Of a stretch of DNA of 64,000 nt, positions 34,770-43,829 are shown piece after piece. Source of the DNA: Kofleriaceae bacterium (GTDB lineage: Bacteria > Myxococcota_A > Polyangia > Haliangiales > Haliangiaceae); the NCBI GenBank assembly GCA_018057825.1, contig JAGPCY010000019.1, forward strand, positions 1-64,000, read 5' to 3'. The notes under the pieces were generated by a model. It saw nothing but the letters and a program-made list of their open reading frames with translations, ran no database searches and had not been told where the DNA came from. How positions within the stretch are numbered: the first letter of the stretch is position 1; each line of letters begins with the position of its first letter. The position numbers were made by a program, and so were the translations under genes.

Positions 34770-37700
34770 ATGCCGCACGAGCAGCGGACCCACGTCGAGC
34801 CGATCGTCGATCTCTATCCCGGGCGCGCGTTCGTCGCCCACGTCACGCCGGGCCACCCCGGCGCGTTGACCGTCAGCGCCGCGGTCGGCGCCGACCCGGC
34901 GCAGGTCGCGGCCGAGCTGCGCGACGGCGCCGGCGTGGTCATGGCCCGCTACGCCGGGCCGCTGGCCGGGCTCGCCCTGTCGGCCACCGTCGCGATCGGC
35001 GGCGCCGCCGATCCGCGCTGGACCGTGCGGCTGATCAACACCAGCGCCACCGTGGTCGGCGGTGGCGACCTGATCGTCACCTACCCGGCCGAGGTCGCCG
35101 ACGAGGTGGTCTCGCTGGCGCGCCTGAACGAGCTGGCCCGGACCGCGCGCCGCGAGCTGCACCCGCGGCTAGCGCTCATCGGTGGCGCCTTCCACCTGAT
35201 GATCGACGAGCGCTTTGCCGAGGACGTCCCGCCGGCCTTGCGCGAGTTCGGCGCCACGATCGAGCTGAACAACCTGCCCGACGTGACCATCACCCACGTC
35301 TTGCCGATCACCACGTTCGGCCTGCGCTTCGTGCCGGCGCGGGCCGGCCTGCCGCGCGGTGGGGTCGAGGTCAGCGTCACCGCCAAGCAGCTCCGGGCCC
35401 GGGCGCTCGGCGTGCCGCTCGGCGGCGCCGACCACGCGACCCTGACGATCGCGATCGGCCTGGGCGCCACCCACGGCCGCCTCGCCCTCGGCCCGGTCGA
35501 GGTCAAGCTGGCCTGGGAGCCGACCGGCCTGGCCAACCTCGGGCTCATCCGCTCGAAGATCGAGGCCGAGGTGCGCGACGCGCTGACCGCGGCGCTCGCC
35601 AGCCTCGGCGCCCGGCTCGCCAAGATCACCGCGCTCCTGCGCACGGTGTTCCAGATGGTCGAGCTCCTCGACGTCCGCGTCACGACCACCGGCCTGGTGC
35701 TGCGCAAGGTCGGCACACCGCCGACCGCCGCGCCCGCGCTGTCGGCCCCGGCCCCACCGCCGCGCGGCCGCCTGCAGCGCCTGGTGATCGTGATGATGGA
35801 GAACCGCTCCTACGATCACCTGCTGCGCGATCTGTTCACGACCCGGCCCGACCTCGGCACCGCGACGCCGTACCACGAGGTCTACGCCGGCCAGCGCTAC
35901 GACGTCGCGCCGGCGACCCACGCCAAGGTCCGAGACGACCCGCCCCACGGCAGCGTCGCGCAGCGCGAGCTGCAGGCCGCCGGCCGGTGGTGCGAGGCCT
36001 ACGATCGCGCCCACGCCAAGCGTCTGGTGCGTCACGATCCGCCCGGCGAGGTCCTGCGCTTCCAGCCGCGCGCCCACGTCCCGGTCTACGCGTTCCTCGC
36101 CGACCACGGCTGCGTGTGCACCGACTGGCGCGCCGCGATCCCCGGTCAGACCTGGCCCAACCGCACCTACGCCTTGTCAGGCACCTCGGGCGGCGTCCTC
36201 GACAACAGCGCCGGCGGCTTCGACTTCTACGACTTCCCGACGGTGTGCGACGTCCTCGAGGCCCAGCGCGTGCCGTGGCGCTACTACTACAGCGACGTCC
36301 CGTTCCTCGAGCTGTACCGGCGCTGGGCCGGCAACCCGCCGCGCCCCGACGGCACCACCCGCCTCGCGCCGCTCGCGCAGTTCGAGGCCGACGCCGCTGC
36401 CGGCGCGCTGCCGCGGGTGAGCTGGGTCGAGCCCAACATCGCCGACTTCGGCTCCGAGGCCGGCACCGACGATCACCCGCCGGCCGACGTCCGCCACGGC
36501 CAGCACTTCGTCCGTCAGGTCTACGAGGCGCTGCGCGGCTACCAGACGAGACGGCTGGCCGACGCCGCGACCGCGCGCGCCGCTGGCGACACCGCGACCG
36601 CCGCCAGCGCCGAGGCCGACGCCCACGACTGGCTCCTGGTCGTCACCTACGACGAGCACGGCGGGTTCTGGGATAGCCGCGGCATCGGCCCGGCGGTCGA
36701 CGACGACCACGCCGATACCCGCCAGCGCGGCTTCCGCGTCCCGACGTTCCTGGTGTCGCCGTGGCTCGGGCGCTCGACCTGCGCCGCGCCCCTCGATCAC
36801 GCGACTCTGGTCCGCACCGTCCTCGATCAGTTCTGCGGCCCCGAAGACGCGATCGGTCGCCTCGCGCGGGTCGCCAGCGCCGCCAGCCTGGCCGACGTCC
36901 TCGACGGCGGCGTCGGCGCGGCCTGGCCGTCGCCCTTGCCGGCTGCCCGGGTCCTGCCGAAGGCGCCCGACCTGTCCGCGGGCTTCACGCCGCCCGACTT
37001 CGGGGTCGAGGGCCGCACCGAGGAGGACGGCCCCGGCGTCACGACCCCGCTGTGGGAGGCCTTCCGCGCGGCCCGCGACGGGCTCCTCGTCGAGCGGACG
37101 GCGGCCCCGGCGCCGCCGGTCGGCGACGGCGGCGCCAGCGAGCACCACCTGATCGGCGGCGGGACCGAGAGCGGTGGGCTCGAGAGCGGCGGACTCGAGG
37201 GCGGCGGGCCGCTCGCGCTCGCGCCGACGCCACCGCCGCTGGCGCGCCTCGAGGGCCTGGCGGTCACCGCCGACGACGACGAGCTGGCCGCGCTCCTGAC
37301 CGCGACCGGCTGGCGCCACGAGCGCCTGGGCGCCGACCCGGCCCGCGCGCTCTTGGTGCCCGCCGCCGACCTCGACCTGCGCGAGAGCTGGCGCGTCGTC
37401 GACGAGCTGCGCGCGCGATTCCCCGACGTCGATCTCGAGCCGCTGTGGGAGACCTTCGCGTCGATCGGCGCGCCCGACGACGAGGCCGGCCCTGATCCCG
37501 AACGCGAGCCGACCTGGGCGATCGAGAAGATCGGCGCTCGCACCGCCTGGGACCTGGCGTCACCGACCGGCCGCCATCGCGGCGCCGGCGTGATCGTCGC
37601 CCACCTCGACACCGGCTGGTCCGATCACCCCGAGCTCGCCGGCGTGTTCGATCACGGCCTGGGCTGGGACTTCGTCGGCCGCGATCCGATCGCGCGCGAT

Positions 37701-38543
37701 GAGCTCGACGCCGGCCTGGGCCTGTTCCCCGGCCACGGCACCGCCACCGCCAGCGTCCTGGCCAGCCGCGAGCGCGACGACGGGGCGCTGTGGGGCGCGG
37801 CGCCCGAGGCCACGCTCATCCCGTTTAGGGTCTCGCGCTCGGTCATACACCTGTCGACGGTGCGCATGGCGCGCGCGATCGCGGCCGCGGTCGACGCTGG
37901 CGCCCACGTGATCTCGATCAGCGCCGGCGGCCTGTGGTCGTGGGCCCTCGCGCGGGCGGTGCGCGACGCCACCCGCCGCGGCGTCGTGATCGTCGCCGCC
38001 GCCGGCAACCATGTCCGGACCGTGGTGTGGCCGGCCCGGTTCCCCGACGTCATCGCCCTCGGTGCCACCGACCGCGACGATCAGCCGTGGCGCGGCTCTT
38101 CGCGCGGCCCGCGGGTCGCCTTGACCGCCCCCGGCGTCGCGGTGCCGTGCGCCAAGGCGGGCGGTGGGCTGCGGCCCGGCACCGGCACCTCGTACGCCAC
38201 CGCGCTCACCGCCGGCGCGGTCGCCACCTGGCTATCGTTCCACGGCCGCGATCGCTTGCTCGCGATGTACGGCCCGAGCGGCCTCGCCGACGCCGCGCGC
38301 CGGGCCCTGGTGCGCTCGGCGCGCATGCCGCAGCACCCCGGCCTGGGCGCCGGCGTCCTCGACGTGCCCGGCCTGTTGCGCCAGCCGGTCGCCGTCGACG
38401 CGGCGGCGTGGTTCGGCACCGAGTCGGCGGTCCGCGACGACGACGCCCCCCGCGACCTGGCCGACGAGCGGCGCCGCTTCTACCAGACCCTCGGCGACCT
38501 GGGCGCCGTCGCCTGGCAGGACCTACCGGGCGCGCCGGTCTGA
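34770..38543 (+). CDS. Fusion of a phosphoesterase (phospholipase C/AcpA type) and a subtilisin-like protease, 1257 aa
   Basis: A GAGGAGG site precedes the ATG. Residues 1-330 are a beta-rich domain of unknown type. A phosphoesterase domain (about 335-730) carries the metal-site motifs of the alkaline-phosphatase superfamily phospholipase C group: VMMENRSYDHLL (342-353), GQTWPNRTYALSGTS, WVEPNIADFGSEAGTDDHPP and VVTYDEHGGFWD. After a Gly-rich linker, a subtilase domain (about 920-1210) holds the full triad Asp947 (HLDTGWS), His989 (GHGTATASV) and Ser1141 (GTSYATAL). No signal peptide is visible. Such a fusion is not one I know from a named family. It is divergent from the STAND operon and may be its effector or a separate toxin. 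Confidence 0.88.
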   Translation: MPHEQRTHVEPIVDLYPGRAFVAHVTPGHPGALTVSAAVGADPAQVAAELRDGAGVVMARYAGPLAGLALSATVAIGGAADPRWTVRLINTSATVVGGGDLIVTYPAEVADEVVSLARLNELARTARRELHPRLALIGGAFHLMIDERFAEDVPPALREFGATIELNNLPDVTITHVLPITTFGLRFVPARAGLPRGGVEVSVTAKQLRARALGVPLGGADHATLTIAIGLGATHGRLALGPVEVKLAWEPTGLANLGLIRSKIEAEVRDALTAALASLGARLAKITALLRTVFQMVELLDVRVTTTGLVLRKVGTPPTAAPALSAPAPPPRGRLQRLVIVMMENRSYDHLLRDLFTTRPDLGTATPYHEVYAGQRYDVAPATHAKVRDDPPHGSVAQRELQAAGRWCEAYDRAHAKRLVRHDPPGEVLRFQPRAHVPVYAFLADHGCVCTDWRAAIPGQTWPNRTYALSGTSGGVLDNSAGGFDFYDFPTVCDVLEAQRVPWRYYYSDVPFLELYRRWAGNPPRPDGTTRLAPLAQFEADAAAGALPRVSWVEPNIADFGSEAGTDDHPPADVRHGQHFVRQVYEALRGYQTRRLADAATARAAGDTATAASAEADAHDWLLVVTYDEHGGFWDSRGIGPAVDDDHADTRQRGFRVPTFLVSPWLGRSTCAAPLDHATLVRTVLDQFCGPEDAIGRLARVASAASLADVLDGGVGAAWPSPLPAARVLPKAPDLSAGFTPPDFGVEGRTEEDGPGVTTPLWEAFRAARDGLLVERTAAPAPPVGDGGASEHHLIGGGTESGGLESGGLEGGGPLALAPTPPPLARLEGLAVTADDDELAALLTATGWRHERLGADPARALLVPAADLDLRESWRVVDELRARFPDVDLEPLWETFASIGAPDDEAGPDPEREPTWAIEKIGARTAWDLASPTGRHRGAGVIVAHLDTGWSDHPELAGVFDHGLGWDFVGRDPIARDELDAGLGLFPGHGTATASVLASRERDDGALWGAAPEATLIPFRVSRSVIHLSTVRMARAIAAAVDAGAHVISISAGGLWSWALARAVRDATRRGVVIVAAAGNHVRTVVWPARFPDVIALGATDRDDQPWRGSSRGPRVALTAPGVAVPCAKAGGGLRPGTGTSYATALTAGAVATWLSFHGRDRLLAMYGPSGLADAARRALVRSARMPQHPGLGAGVLDVPGLLRQPVAVDAAAWFGTESAVRDDDAPRDLADERRRFYQTLGDLGAVAWQDLPGAPV

Positions 38544-38647
38544 TCGCGCCGGACCGTCGGTGGCGTTCGCGCGATCGCGCGTCGGTCGACGTGGTACGCT
38601 GAAAACCCGGGTCCGACGGTTCGTGGTCCCGCAGCAAAGGAGCCGCC

Positions 38648-39838
38648 ATGGATGCCAGCCTCCGCGACCACGACCGTGCGCAGCGCCACGACGCCCAGGA
38701 CAGCGGCCCGGGTACGGCCGCCGGCAAGGTGCCTCGCGTCCAGCGCGCCACGCCGCGGACCGACGCCCCTACGAGCGCAGCGCCACCGGCCCCAGCAGCC
38801 GACGTCGGCGCCGTCGCCCCGGCAGCCGCCGAGAGCGAGCTCGATCTCCTGACCGGCGGCTTCGCAGCCCCGGCGGCCGCCGTCGAGGCCGTCGCGCCGA
38901 TCTTCGCCCACCGCGGCAGCGATCGCGACGTCGCGCCGAAGGCACGCGGCAAGGCCGGCGGCGACGAGGACAAGGCCAACGACGGCGGCGGTGGTGGCGG
39001 CGCGACCGCCGCCGGCGCGGTGATCGGCGGGCTTCTCGGCGGCGCCCTCGGCGCGGTGGTCGGCGGTGGCGTCGGCGCGGTGATCGGCGGCGCGGTCGGC
39101 GCGGTGGTCGGCGGCGCGCTCGGTGCGTTGGTCGGCGGTGACGAAGACGCCAAGGCCGGCGGCGCCACCGCCGTGCCGAGCGGCCCGGCCTACGCGCCGG
39201 CCGCGGTGGTGCCCAACTTCATCCTCGACAAGAAGGTCGATCCCCGCTCGAACACCAAGTCGAGCACCCAGAGCGCCAGCGATCCGACGTGTACCGGCCA
39301 CGCCGCCGTCGACGCCGCGGCCAAGGTCTGGCGGTACCAGCTCACCGGCGTCGAGTCCAAGGGCAAGATCCGCATCGTCTACTTCACCGCCGATCACTAC
39401 CCGGCGCCGACGCCGACCGACGACAGCGGCGCGCTCTCCAACGTCACGTCAGGCAACTGGCAGACGATCGTCACCGACCTCGAGGCCAACAAGGCCGGCA
39501 TCCCCGACTTCTGGTCCGCCTACCAGGCCGAGGACGTGCATGAGCTGTATCACTGGGAGGTCGAGTGGCAGGGCGAGGTCAAGAAGGAGCTGCTCCGCGC
39601 GGAGGCCGAGATCGCCAAGCTCTCGCTCGGCTTCGACCAGGCCGCCACCGCCACCGACGCCGAGAAGACCCTGGCGCCCCAGGCCCGCGCGATCTTCGAC
39701 GCCGCGATGACCCGCGCCCGCGCCGCGTACAACGCGCTGGGTGATTCCCCCGGCGACCCGCCCTATCGCGCCCAGGTCCCCGTCGTCGAGGCGTTGATCA
39801 AGCGAGTCAACGACCACGCCAGCGCCCAGGGCTGGTGA
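38648..39838 (+). CDS. Glycine-zipper protein with HELYH motif, 396 aa
   Basis: A strong AAAGGAG site fixes the ATG. Residues 1-120 are disordered and Ala/Pro-rich (GKVPRVQRATPRTDAPT). Residues about 121-165 form a glycine-zipper block (AVIGGLLGGALGAVVGGGVGAVIGG and repeats) able to insert into membranes. The C-terminal domain (from about 185) contains HELYH (298-302), matching the HExxH zinc-binding motif of metallopeptidases, then a helical Glu/Lys-rich part. There is no signal peptide. The neighbours and the N-terminal style suggest a cargo or toxin of the eCIS type. A metalloprotease role is only a motif-based inference; no third ligand is certain. Confidence 0.72.
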   Translation: MDASLRDHDRAQRHDAQDSGPGTAAGKVPRVQRATPRTDAPTSAAPPAPAADVGAVAPAAAESELDLLTGGFAAPAAAVEAVAPIFAHRGSDRDVAPKARGKAGGDEDKANDGGGGGGATAAGAVIGGLLGGALGAVVGGGVGAVIGGAVGAVVGGALGALVGGDEDAKAGGATAVPSGPAYAPAAVVPNFILDKKVDPRSNTKSSTQSASDPTCTGHAAVDAAAKVWRYQLTGVESKGKIRIVYFTADHYPAPTPTDDSGALSNVTSGNWQTIVTDLEANKAGIPDFWSAYQAEDVHELYHWEVEWQGEVKKELLRAEAEIAKLSLGFDQAATATDAEKTLAPQARAIFDAAMTRARAAYNALGDSPGDPPYRAQVPVVEALIKRVNDHASAQGW

Positions 39839-39847
39839 CCACGCGCG

Positions 39848-40345
39848 CTACAGCGACAGCGCGAGGGTGGTCTCGTAGCTGAGCGCGCCGATCGGCCGGG
39901 CCGTGGTGCCGCGGTAGTCGAGGTTGGTGTAGCCGACGGTCACGCGGTACGCGCCCGGGGCGAGCGCGCAGTCGTCGACCGTGAGGAGTACGCCGTGGCT
40001 CTGGCCGGGGACCAGCTCGAGGTACGCGTCGTCCGAGCTCGGCTTCAACTTGGGCGTGAACTTCGGCCGATGGGTCTGGCAGACCACGGCCCCCATGCCG
40101 TCGCGGACCGTCACCGTCACGAACGCGCCGAGCGGCTCGAGCATGCGCGGCACCCAGATCGCGGCCGGCGCCCCCGCCGGGTTGAGCAGGCTGAAGTGAA
40201 TGGTGAGCGGCTGGCGCTCGACGACGGCGGTCAGGTATTCCATGGCGGTGGGCCCCGCGGGTGATGGTGCGACCCGCGATGTGCACGCGACCGCCGCCAG
40301 CGCAAACACGCCAACGAACCCGAGCGCGCGCAGCGAACGCGACAT
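39848..40345 (-). CDS. Putative lipoprotein, 165 aa
   Basis: The start at 40345 (MSRSLRALGFVGVFALAAVAC) has lipobox AVAC. The mature part is a single beta-sandwich-like domain (LTIHFSLLNPAGAPAAIWVPRMLEPLGAFVTVTVRDGMGAVV ... LAPGAYRVTVGYTNLDYRG), similar in pattern to intracellular proteinase-inhibitor/BsuPI-like or Ig-like modules (APGAYRVTVGY). Function unknown. It is convergent with the glycine-zipper gene and divergent from the DUF4157 gene, so it may belong to the same accessory block. Confidence 0.75.
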   Translation of the reverse strand: MSRSLRALGFVGVFALAAVACTSRVAPSPAGPTAMEYLTAVVERQPLTIHFSLLNPAGAPAAIWVPRMLEPLGAFVTVTVRDGMGAVVCQTHRPKFTPKLKPSSDDAYLELVPGQSHGVLLTVDDCALAPGAYRVTVGYTNLDYRGTTARPIGALSYETTLALSL

Positions 40346-40529
40346 CACGAGGACTGTACCACCGGGGATCGCGGGCGGGACCAAGGCCCGCGCCTCGGGC
40401 GTCGCCGCCGGGACCATCGGGTCCCAGCGGCCAGCCTCGCCCACCGGCCGAGCGGTCCCGCCAGGTCCCGGCGGTCACGCCACCCCGCGCAGATCGCGTC
40501 GGCACGGGCGGTGCAATGGCGTCGGCTCC

Positions 40530-42644
40530 ATGTACGACACCCACCGGAGCGCGAGCGCGAGCAGCGAGGCCTCGACGAGCCACGGCCACGCCGGCAAGCG
40601 CACCCTGACCGGCCAGCTCCCGCCGCGCCTCGCGGCCCGGGCCAGCGCCTCGCTGGGCCACGACTTCTCGACGGTGACCGTCCATCAGGACGGGTCGGCC
40701 GAGGCCCTGGGGACCCAGGCCTACGCCCGCGGCGACGCGCTCCACTTCGCCGCCGGCGCGTACCGCCCCGACACCGCCGAGGGCGCCGCCATGATCGGCC
40801 ACGAGCTGGGCCACGTCGCGCAGCAGCGCGCCGGCCGCGTCGCCGCGACCGAGCTGCGCGGCACGACCCCGGTCAACACCGACGCCGCCCTCGAGCGCGA
40901 CGCGGACGCCGCCGGCGCAGCGGTCGCGCAGGGCTTCGACCTCGACGAGTTCTCGGCGTTCGGCGCGCTGCCCGCGGCGAGCGCGGGCGCCGGCGTCGTC
41001 CAGGGCCTCGACCTGGCGCCGACGGGAACCCCCGCCACCTCGACGCCCGGCTCAGCCGCCACCTCGACGCCCGGCGCCGCGCCTGCCGCCGCGCCCGGCG
41101 CCGCGACGGCCGGCAAGGTGCCCCCGGCCGTGCTGGATCGGCGCGGCGCGCGGTTCCGGCACGCCGATGACGCGTCCGCGGCCCGCGACTACCTGATCCT
41201 CCCCGACGGCGGCTTCGAGCTGGTGGCGTCGTCGACCGGACGCGGCGTCGGCGCGACCTTCCGCCCGACCGACACCGGCGCCAAGGGCTCGGCCTGGGAG
41301 GTCCTGGCCGCCTACGTCGTCGCCCACGCCGCCGAGATCCCGCCGACCGTGGCGCCGGTCGAGCCGCCGGCCGAGACCGCGCCGGCCGAAGACGATCCCT
41401 GGACCTTCGGCGGGCTGCTCCAAGGCGCGGCCGACCTGGTCACCGGCGCGATCGACGCGGGCCTGGCGCTCTTCGGCGACGTCACCGCGATCATCGACGC
41501 CGCCCTCGATGCGATCTTCGGCGCCGAACCCGACGACGGCGCCACGCCCGCCCCCGGCGAGCCCGGCGTCACGCCTGGCGACCCCGGCGTCACGCCCGGC
41601 GAGCCCACGCCCGGCGAGCCCACGCCCGACGAGCCGACCACGCCGGGCAGCGCCGACGTCCCGGCGATGAGCCAGTTCCGCTGGTACAGCTTCGCCGGTA
41701 CGCCGCTGGGCGTCGACGCGGTGTTCGCCGCGGCCCAGCTCATCTCGTCGACCTTCGGCTTCGGCGGCACCGTCGAGAAGGTGACCGAACCGACCGACGC
41801 GGTGAAGTCCAAGAACGGCAACAGCGGCTACTACTGGTTCGACGCCAACGGCGCGCCGACCTCGAGCGGCAAGACCGGCGGCACCCAGTACGTCACCTTC
41901 ACGATCAAGGACGGCGAGACCAGCGCCAAGCTCAACCCGGTGTCGGCGTACCTGGCCGATCACGCCCCCGGCGAGCGCCCGGCCGAGGTCACGCTCGGCG
42001 GCAAGGCGGTCGCGGTCCCCGACGGCGTGCGCCAGCTCGACCTGCGCAACATCCCGGGCATGTACTCGTGCTTCGCGACCTCGCAGTCGATGATGGCGGC
42101 CGCCGGGGTCCACGCGGTCGGCTCCGGCCACGAGGCGATGCGCGACCTGATCACCTCGGAGACCTACCGCGACTACACCGACGACGAGCGCGCGTCGTTC
42201 ACCAACGCCGACGGCAGCATCGACCAGAAGAAGCAGGGCAAGATCCGCCGCGACATCACCGCGGTCACGATGGACGCCGACAAGGCGGCGATGGCCAAGG
42301 CCTACCTCGACTTCGAGACCGCCGCCGGCCGACCGGTCTTCACCGGGATCACGTACTCCGATCGCAACTGCAACACCGACGGTGAGACCGACCACTGGGT
42401 GGTGGTGACCGGCGGCTCGGGCAGCGGCTCCTACACCTTCAACGACCCGGGCGACGGCAGCTCGGGCAAGGAGTTCGTGTGGGACGGCGAGAAGTTCAAC
42501 TACGCGCGCAAGCCGCCCTACCTGTACGTCATCTCGTGGATCCGCCCCAACGTCGAGTCGCTGGCGGCGTGGGAGGCCCACTGGGCCGAGCGTCAGGCCG
42601 GCGGCGCGAGCGGGGACGGCGCCGCGCCGACCGCGGGCGCGTAG
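40530..42644 (+). CDS. DUF4157 protein with papain-like C-terminal domain, 704 aa (eCIS-type cargo candidate)
   Basis: Residues 28-115 form a DUF4157 domain (LPPRLAARASASLGHDFSTVTVHQDG ... ALHFAAGAYRPDTAEGAAMIGHELGHVAQQ) with HELGH at 91-95. This domain is known to mark proteins encoded with extracellular contractile injection systems. A linker of Gly-Glu-Pro-x-x-T-P repeats (about 340-370) follows. The C-terminal domain (about 500-690) has the Cys-His-Asn/Asp pattern of papain/C39-like peptidases: Cys514 (GMYSCFATSQSMMAAA), His622 (ETDHWVVVTGG) and Asn638/Asp639 (YTFNDPGDG). It lacks a signal peptide. Likely a secreted or injected cysteine-protease-type effector; no eCIS structural gene is present in the window. 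Confidence 0.85.
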   Translation: MYDTHRSASASSEASTSHGHAGKRTLTGQLPPRLAARASASLGHDFSTVTVHQDGSAEALGTQAYARGDALHFAAGAYRPDTAEGAAMIGHELGHVAQQRAGRVAATELRGTTPVNTDAALERDADAAGAAVAQGFDLDEFSAFGALPAASAGAGVVQGLDLAPTGTPATSTPGSAATSTPGAAPAAAPGAATAGKVPPAVLDRRGARFRHADDASAARDYLILPDGGFELVASSTGRGVGATFRPTDTGAKGSAWEVLAAYVVAHAAEIPPTVAPVEPPAETAPAEDDPWTFGGLLQGAADLVTGAIDAGLALFGDVTAIIDAALDAIFGAEPDDGATPAPGEPGVTPGDPGVTPGEPTPGEPTPDEPTTPGSADVPAMSQFRWYSFAGTPLGVDAVFAAAQLISSTFGFGGTVEKVTEPTDAVKSKNGNSGYYWFDANGAPTSSGKTGGTQYVTFTIKDGETSAKLNPVSAYLADHAPGERPAEVTLGGKAVAVPDGVRQLDLRNIPGMYSCFATSQSMMAAAGVHAVGSGHEAMRDLITSETYRDYTDDERASFTNADGSIDQKKQGKIRRDITAVTMDADKAAMAKAYLDFETAAGRPVFTGITYSDRNCNTDGETDHWVVVTGGSGSGSYTFNDPGDGSSGKEFVWDGEKFNYARKPPYLYVISWIRPNVESLAAWEAHWAERQAGGASGDGAAPTAGA

Positions 42645-42673
42645 CGACCGGGCACGCCGTGATACAGAGAGCC

Positions 42674-43684
42674 ATGCGCCGCGCGTCCCCGTCTCTGGTC
42701 CTCCTCGCGTCCGTCGCTTGCGGCGGCGCCCCTGCCCCCGGCACCCCCGGCACCCCGAAGGGCGGCGAGCCCCCGGCCGACGTGCTCAACCGTCACGCCG
42801 GCGCGCTGCGACCGGTGATCTTCGAGCACGGCGTGCCGTACCTGTGGCTCGGCATGATCGAGCTGCACGGCGACAAGGCGGCGCCGGCACCGACGCTGCC
42901 GGACTGCACCCAGGACGACCTCGACTGCTGGAGGACCCTGCCGGCGGCGGCCGATCAGGTCGCCAAGCTGGGCGCGCTGCCGGCGAGCGTGACGGTCCTG
43001 ACCGCCGACGGGCCCTGCGTCGCCAAGGTCGACCCGGTCGTGGTGGTCAACACCAGCGGGTGCGAGCCGTCGATGACCTACGGCGCGCCGCTGACCGGGT
43101 GCGGCGCCGCGCTCGCGCCGATGGCGATCACCGCCGGTGACGTCGCCGCCGAGCTGCGCTGGCTGCCGGCGCCGCCGGTGAAGATGGCGCCGCTGCCGGC
43201 CGACCTGGCGACCGTCGCCGATCCGGTGCAGCGCCGCTACCTCGAGGGCTGGCTGACCGCGAGCAGCCTGGCTGGGACCCGCCGCGACGCCCGCACCGGC
43301 GTGGTCGCGGTCGACGCCGGCGCCGAGGCGCTGACCACGGTGGTCGCCGGCGCGCTGGTCGGCGACGGCGCCGACGAGTGTGAGCTGAACGCGGCGACCG
43401 AGGAGGTGCTCGGCCTGCGCCGCGGCGACGACTTCACCGAGCTGGCGCTGACCGAGGGCCCCGAGGTCGACGGCTACGTCTCCCGGGTCACCGAGTGGGA
43501 CGGCGCGCTGGCGTGGCGCGGCCGCGTGGTCGGCGTGGTCTCGGGCAGCCCACGCAGCGTGATGGTCCACGCCCTCGGCGCGGGCGCCGCCGCCACCCCG
43601 CTCTTCGACCAGACCGTGTGGTGGGACAACGAGGAGTGCACCCAGGGCAACTGGTCCGGCGTCGAGTACCCGTGCGGCCCGTGA
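42674..43684 (+). CDS. Putative lipoprotein, 336 aa
   Basis: MRRASPSLVLLASVAC gives a short lipoprotein signal with lipobox SVAC. A Pro/Gly linker (PAPGTPGTPKGGEPPAD) follows, then an alpha/beta mature domain with four to six Cys (LPDCTQDDLDCW, DGPCVAK, SGCEPSM, TGCGAAL, ADECELN, EECTQGN). No family recognised; extracytoplasmic. It ends 26 bases before a hexanucleotide repeat tract and is convergent with the radical SAM gene. Confidence 0.78.
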   Translation: MRRASPSLVLLASVACGGAPAPGTPGTPKGGEPPADVLNRHAGALRPVIFEHGVPYLWLGMIELHGDKAAPAPTLPDCTQDDLDCWRTLPAAADQVAKLGALPASVTVLTADGPCVAKVDPVVVVNTSGCEPSMTYGAPLTGCGAALAPMAITAGDVAAELRWLPAPPVKMAPLPADLATVADPVQRRYLEGWLTASSLAGTRRDARTGVVAVDAGAEALTTVVAGALVGDGADECELNAATEEVLGLRRGDDFTELALTEGPEVDGYVSRVTEWDGALAWRGRVVGVVSGSPRSVMVHALGAGAAATPLFDQTVWWDNEECTQGNWSGVEYPCGP

Positions 43685-43710
43685 GCCGCTGACCGCGCAC
43701 CAGCCGTACG

Positions 43711-43808
43711 GCCTCCGCCTCGGTCTCGGCCTCGGTCTCGGCCTCCGCCTCGGTCTCGGTCTCGGTCTCCGCCTCGGTCTCGGCCTCGGTCTCGGCCTCC
43801 GCCTCGCC
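43711..43808. repeat. Second hexanucleotide simple repeat (CGGTCT / CGGCCT / CCGCCT)n
   Basis: About 16 units of the same hexamer family as at 27341-27451, in the same orientation. It lies between the convergent lipoprotein gene (ends 43684) and radical SAM gene (stop at 43830). On the minus strand it follows the radical SAM stop within 21 bases, mirroring the position of the first tract. Confidence 0.9.
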
Positions 43809-43829
43809 GCTACCCCCTCGTCCTCGGCC

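Noticed and set aside
29142..42644. A complete extracellular contractile injection system
   Set aside because: Only a DUF4157 protein and a possible second cargo are present; no sheath, tube, baseplate or AAA+ motor of that system was found.
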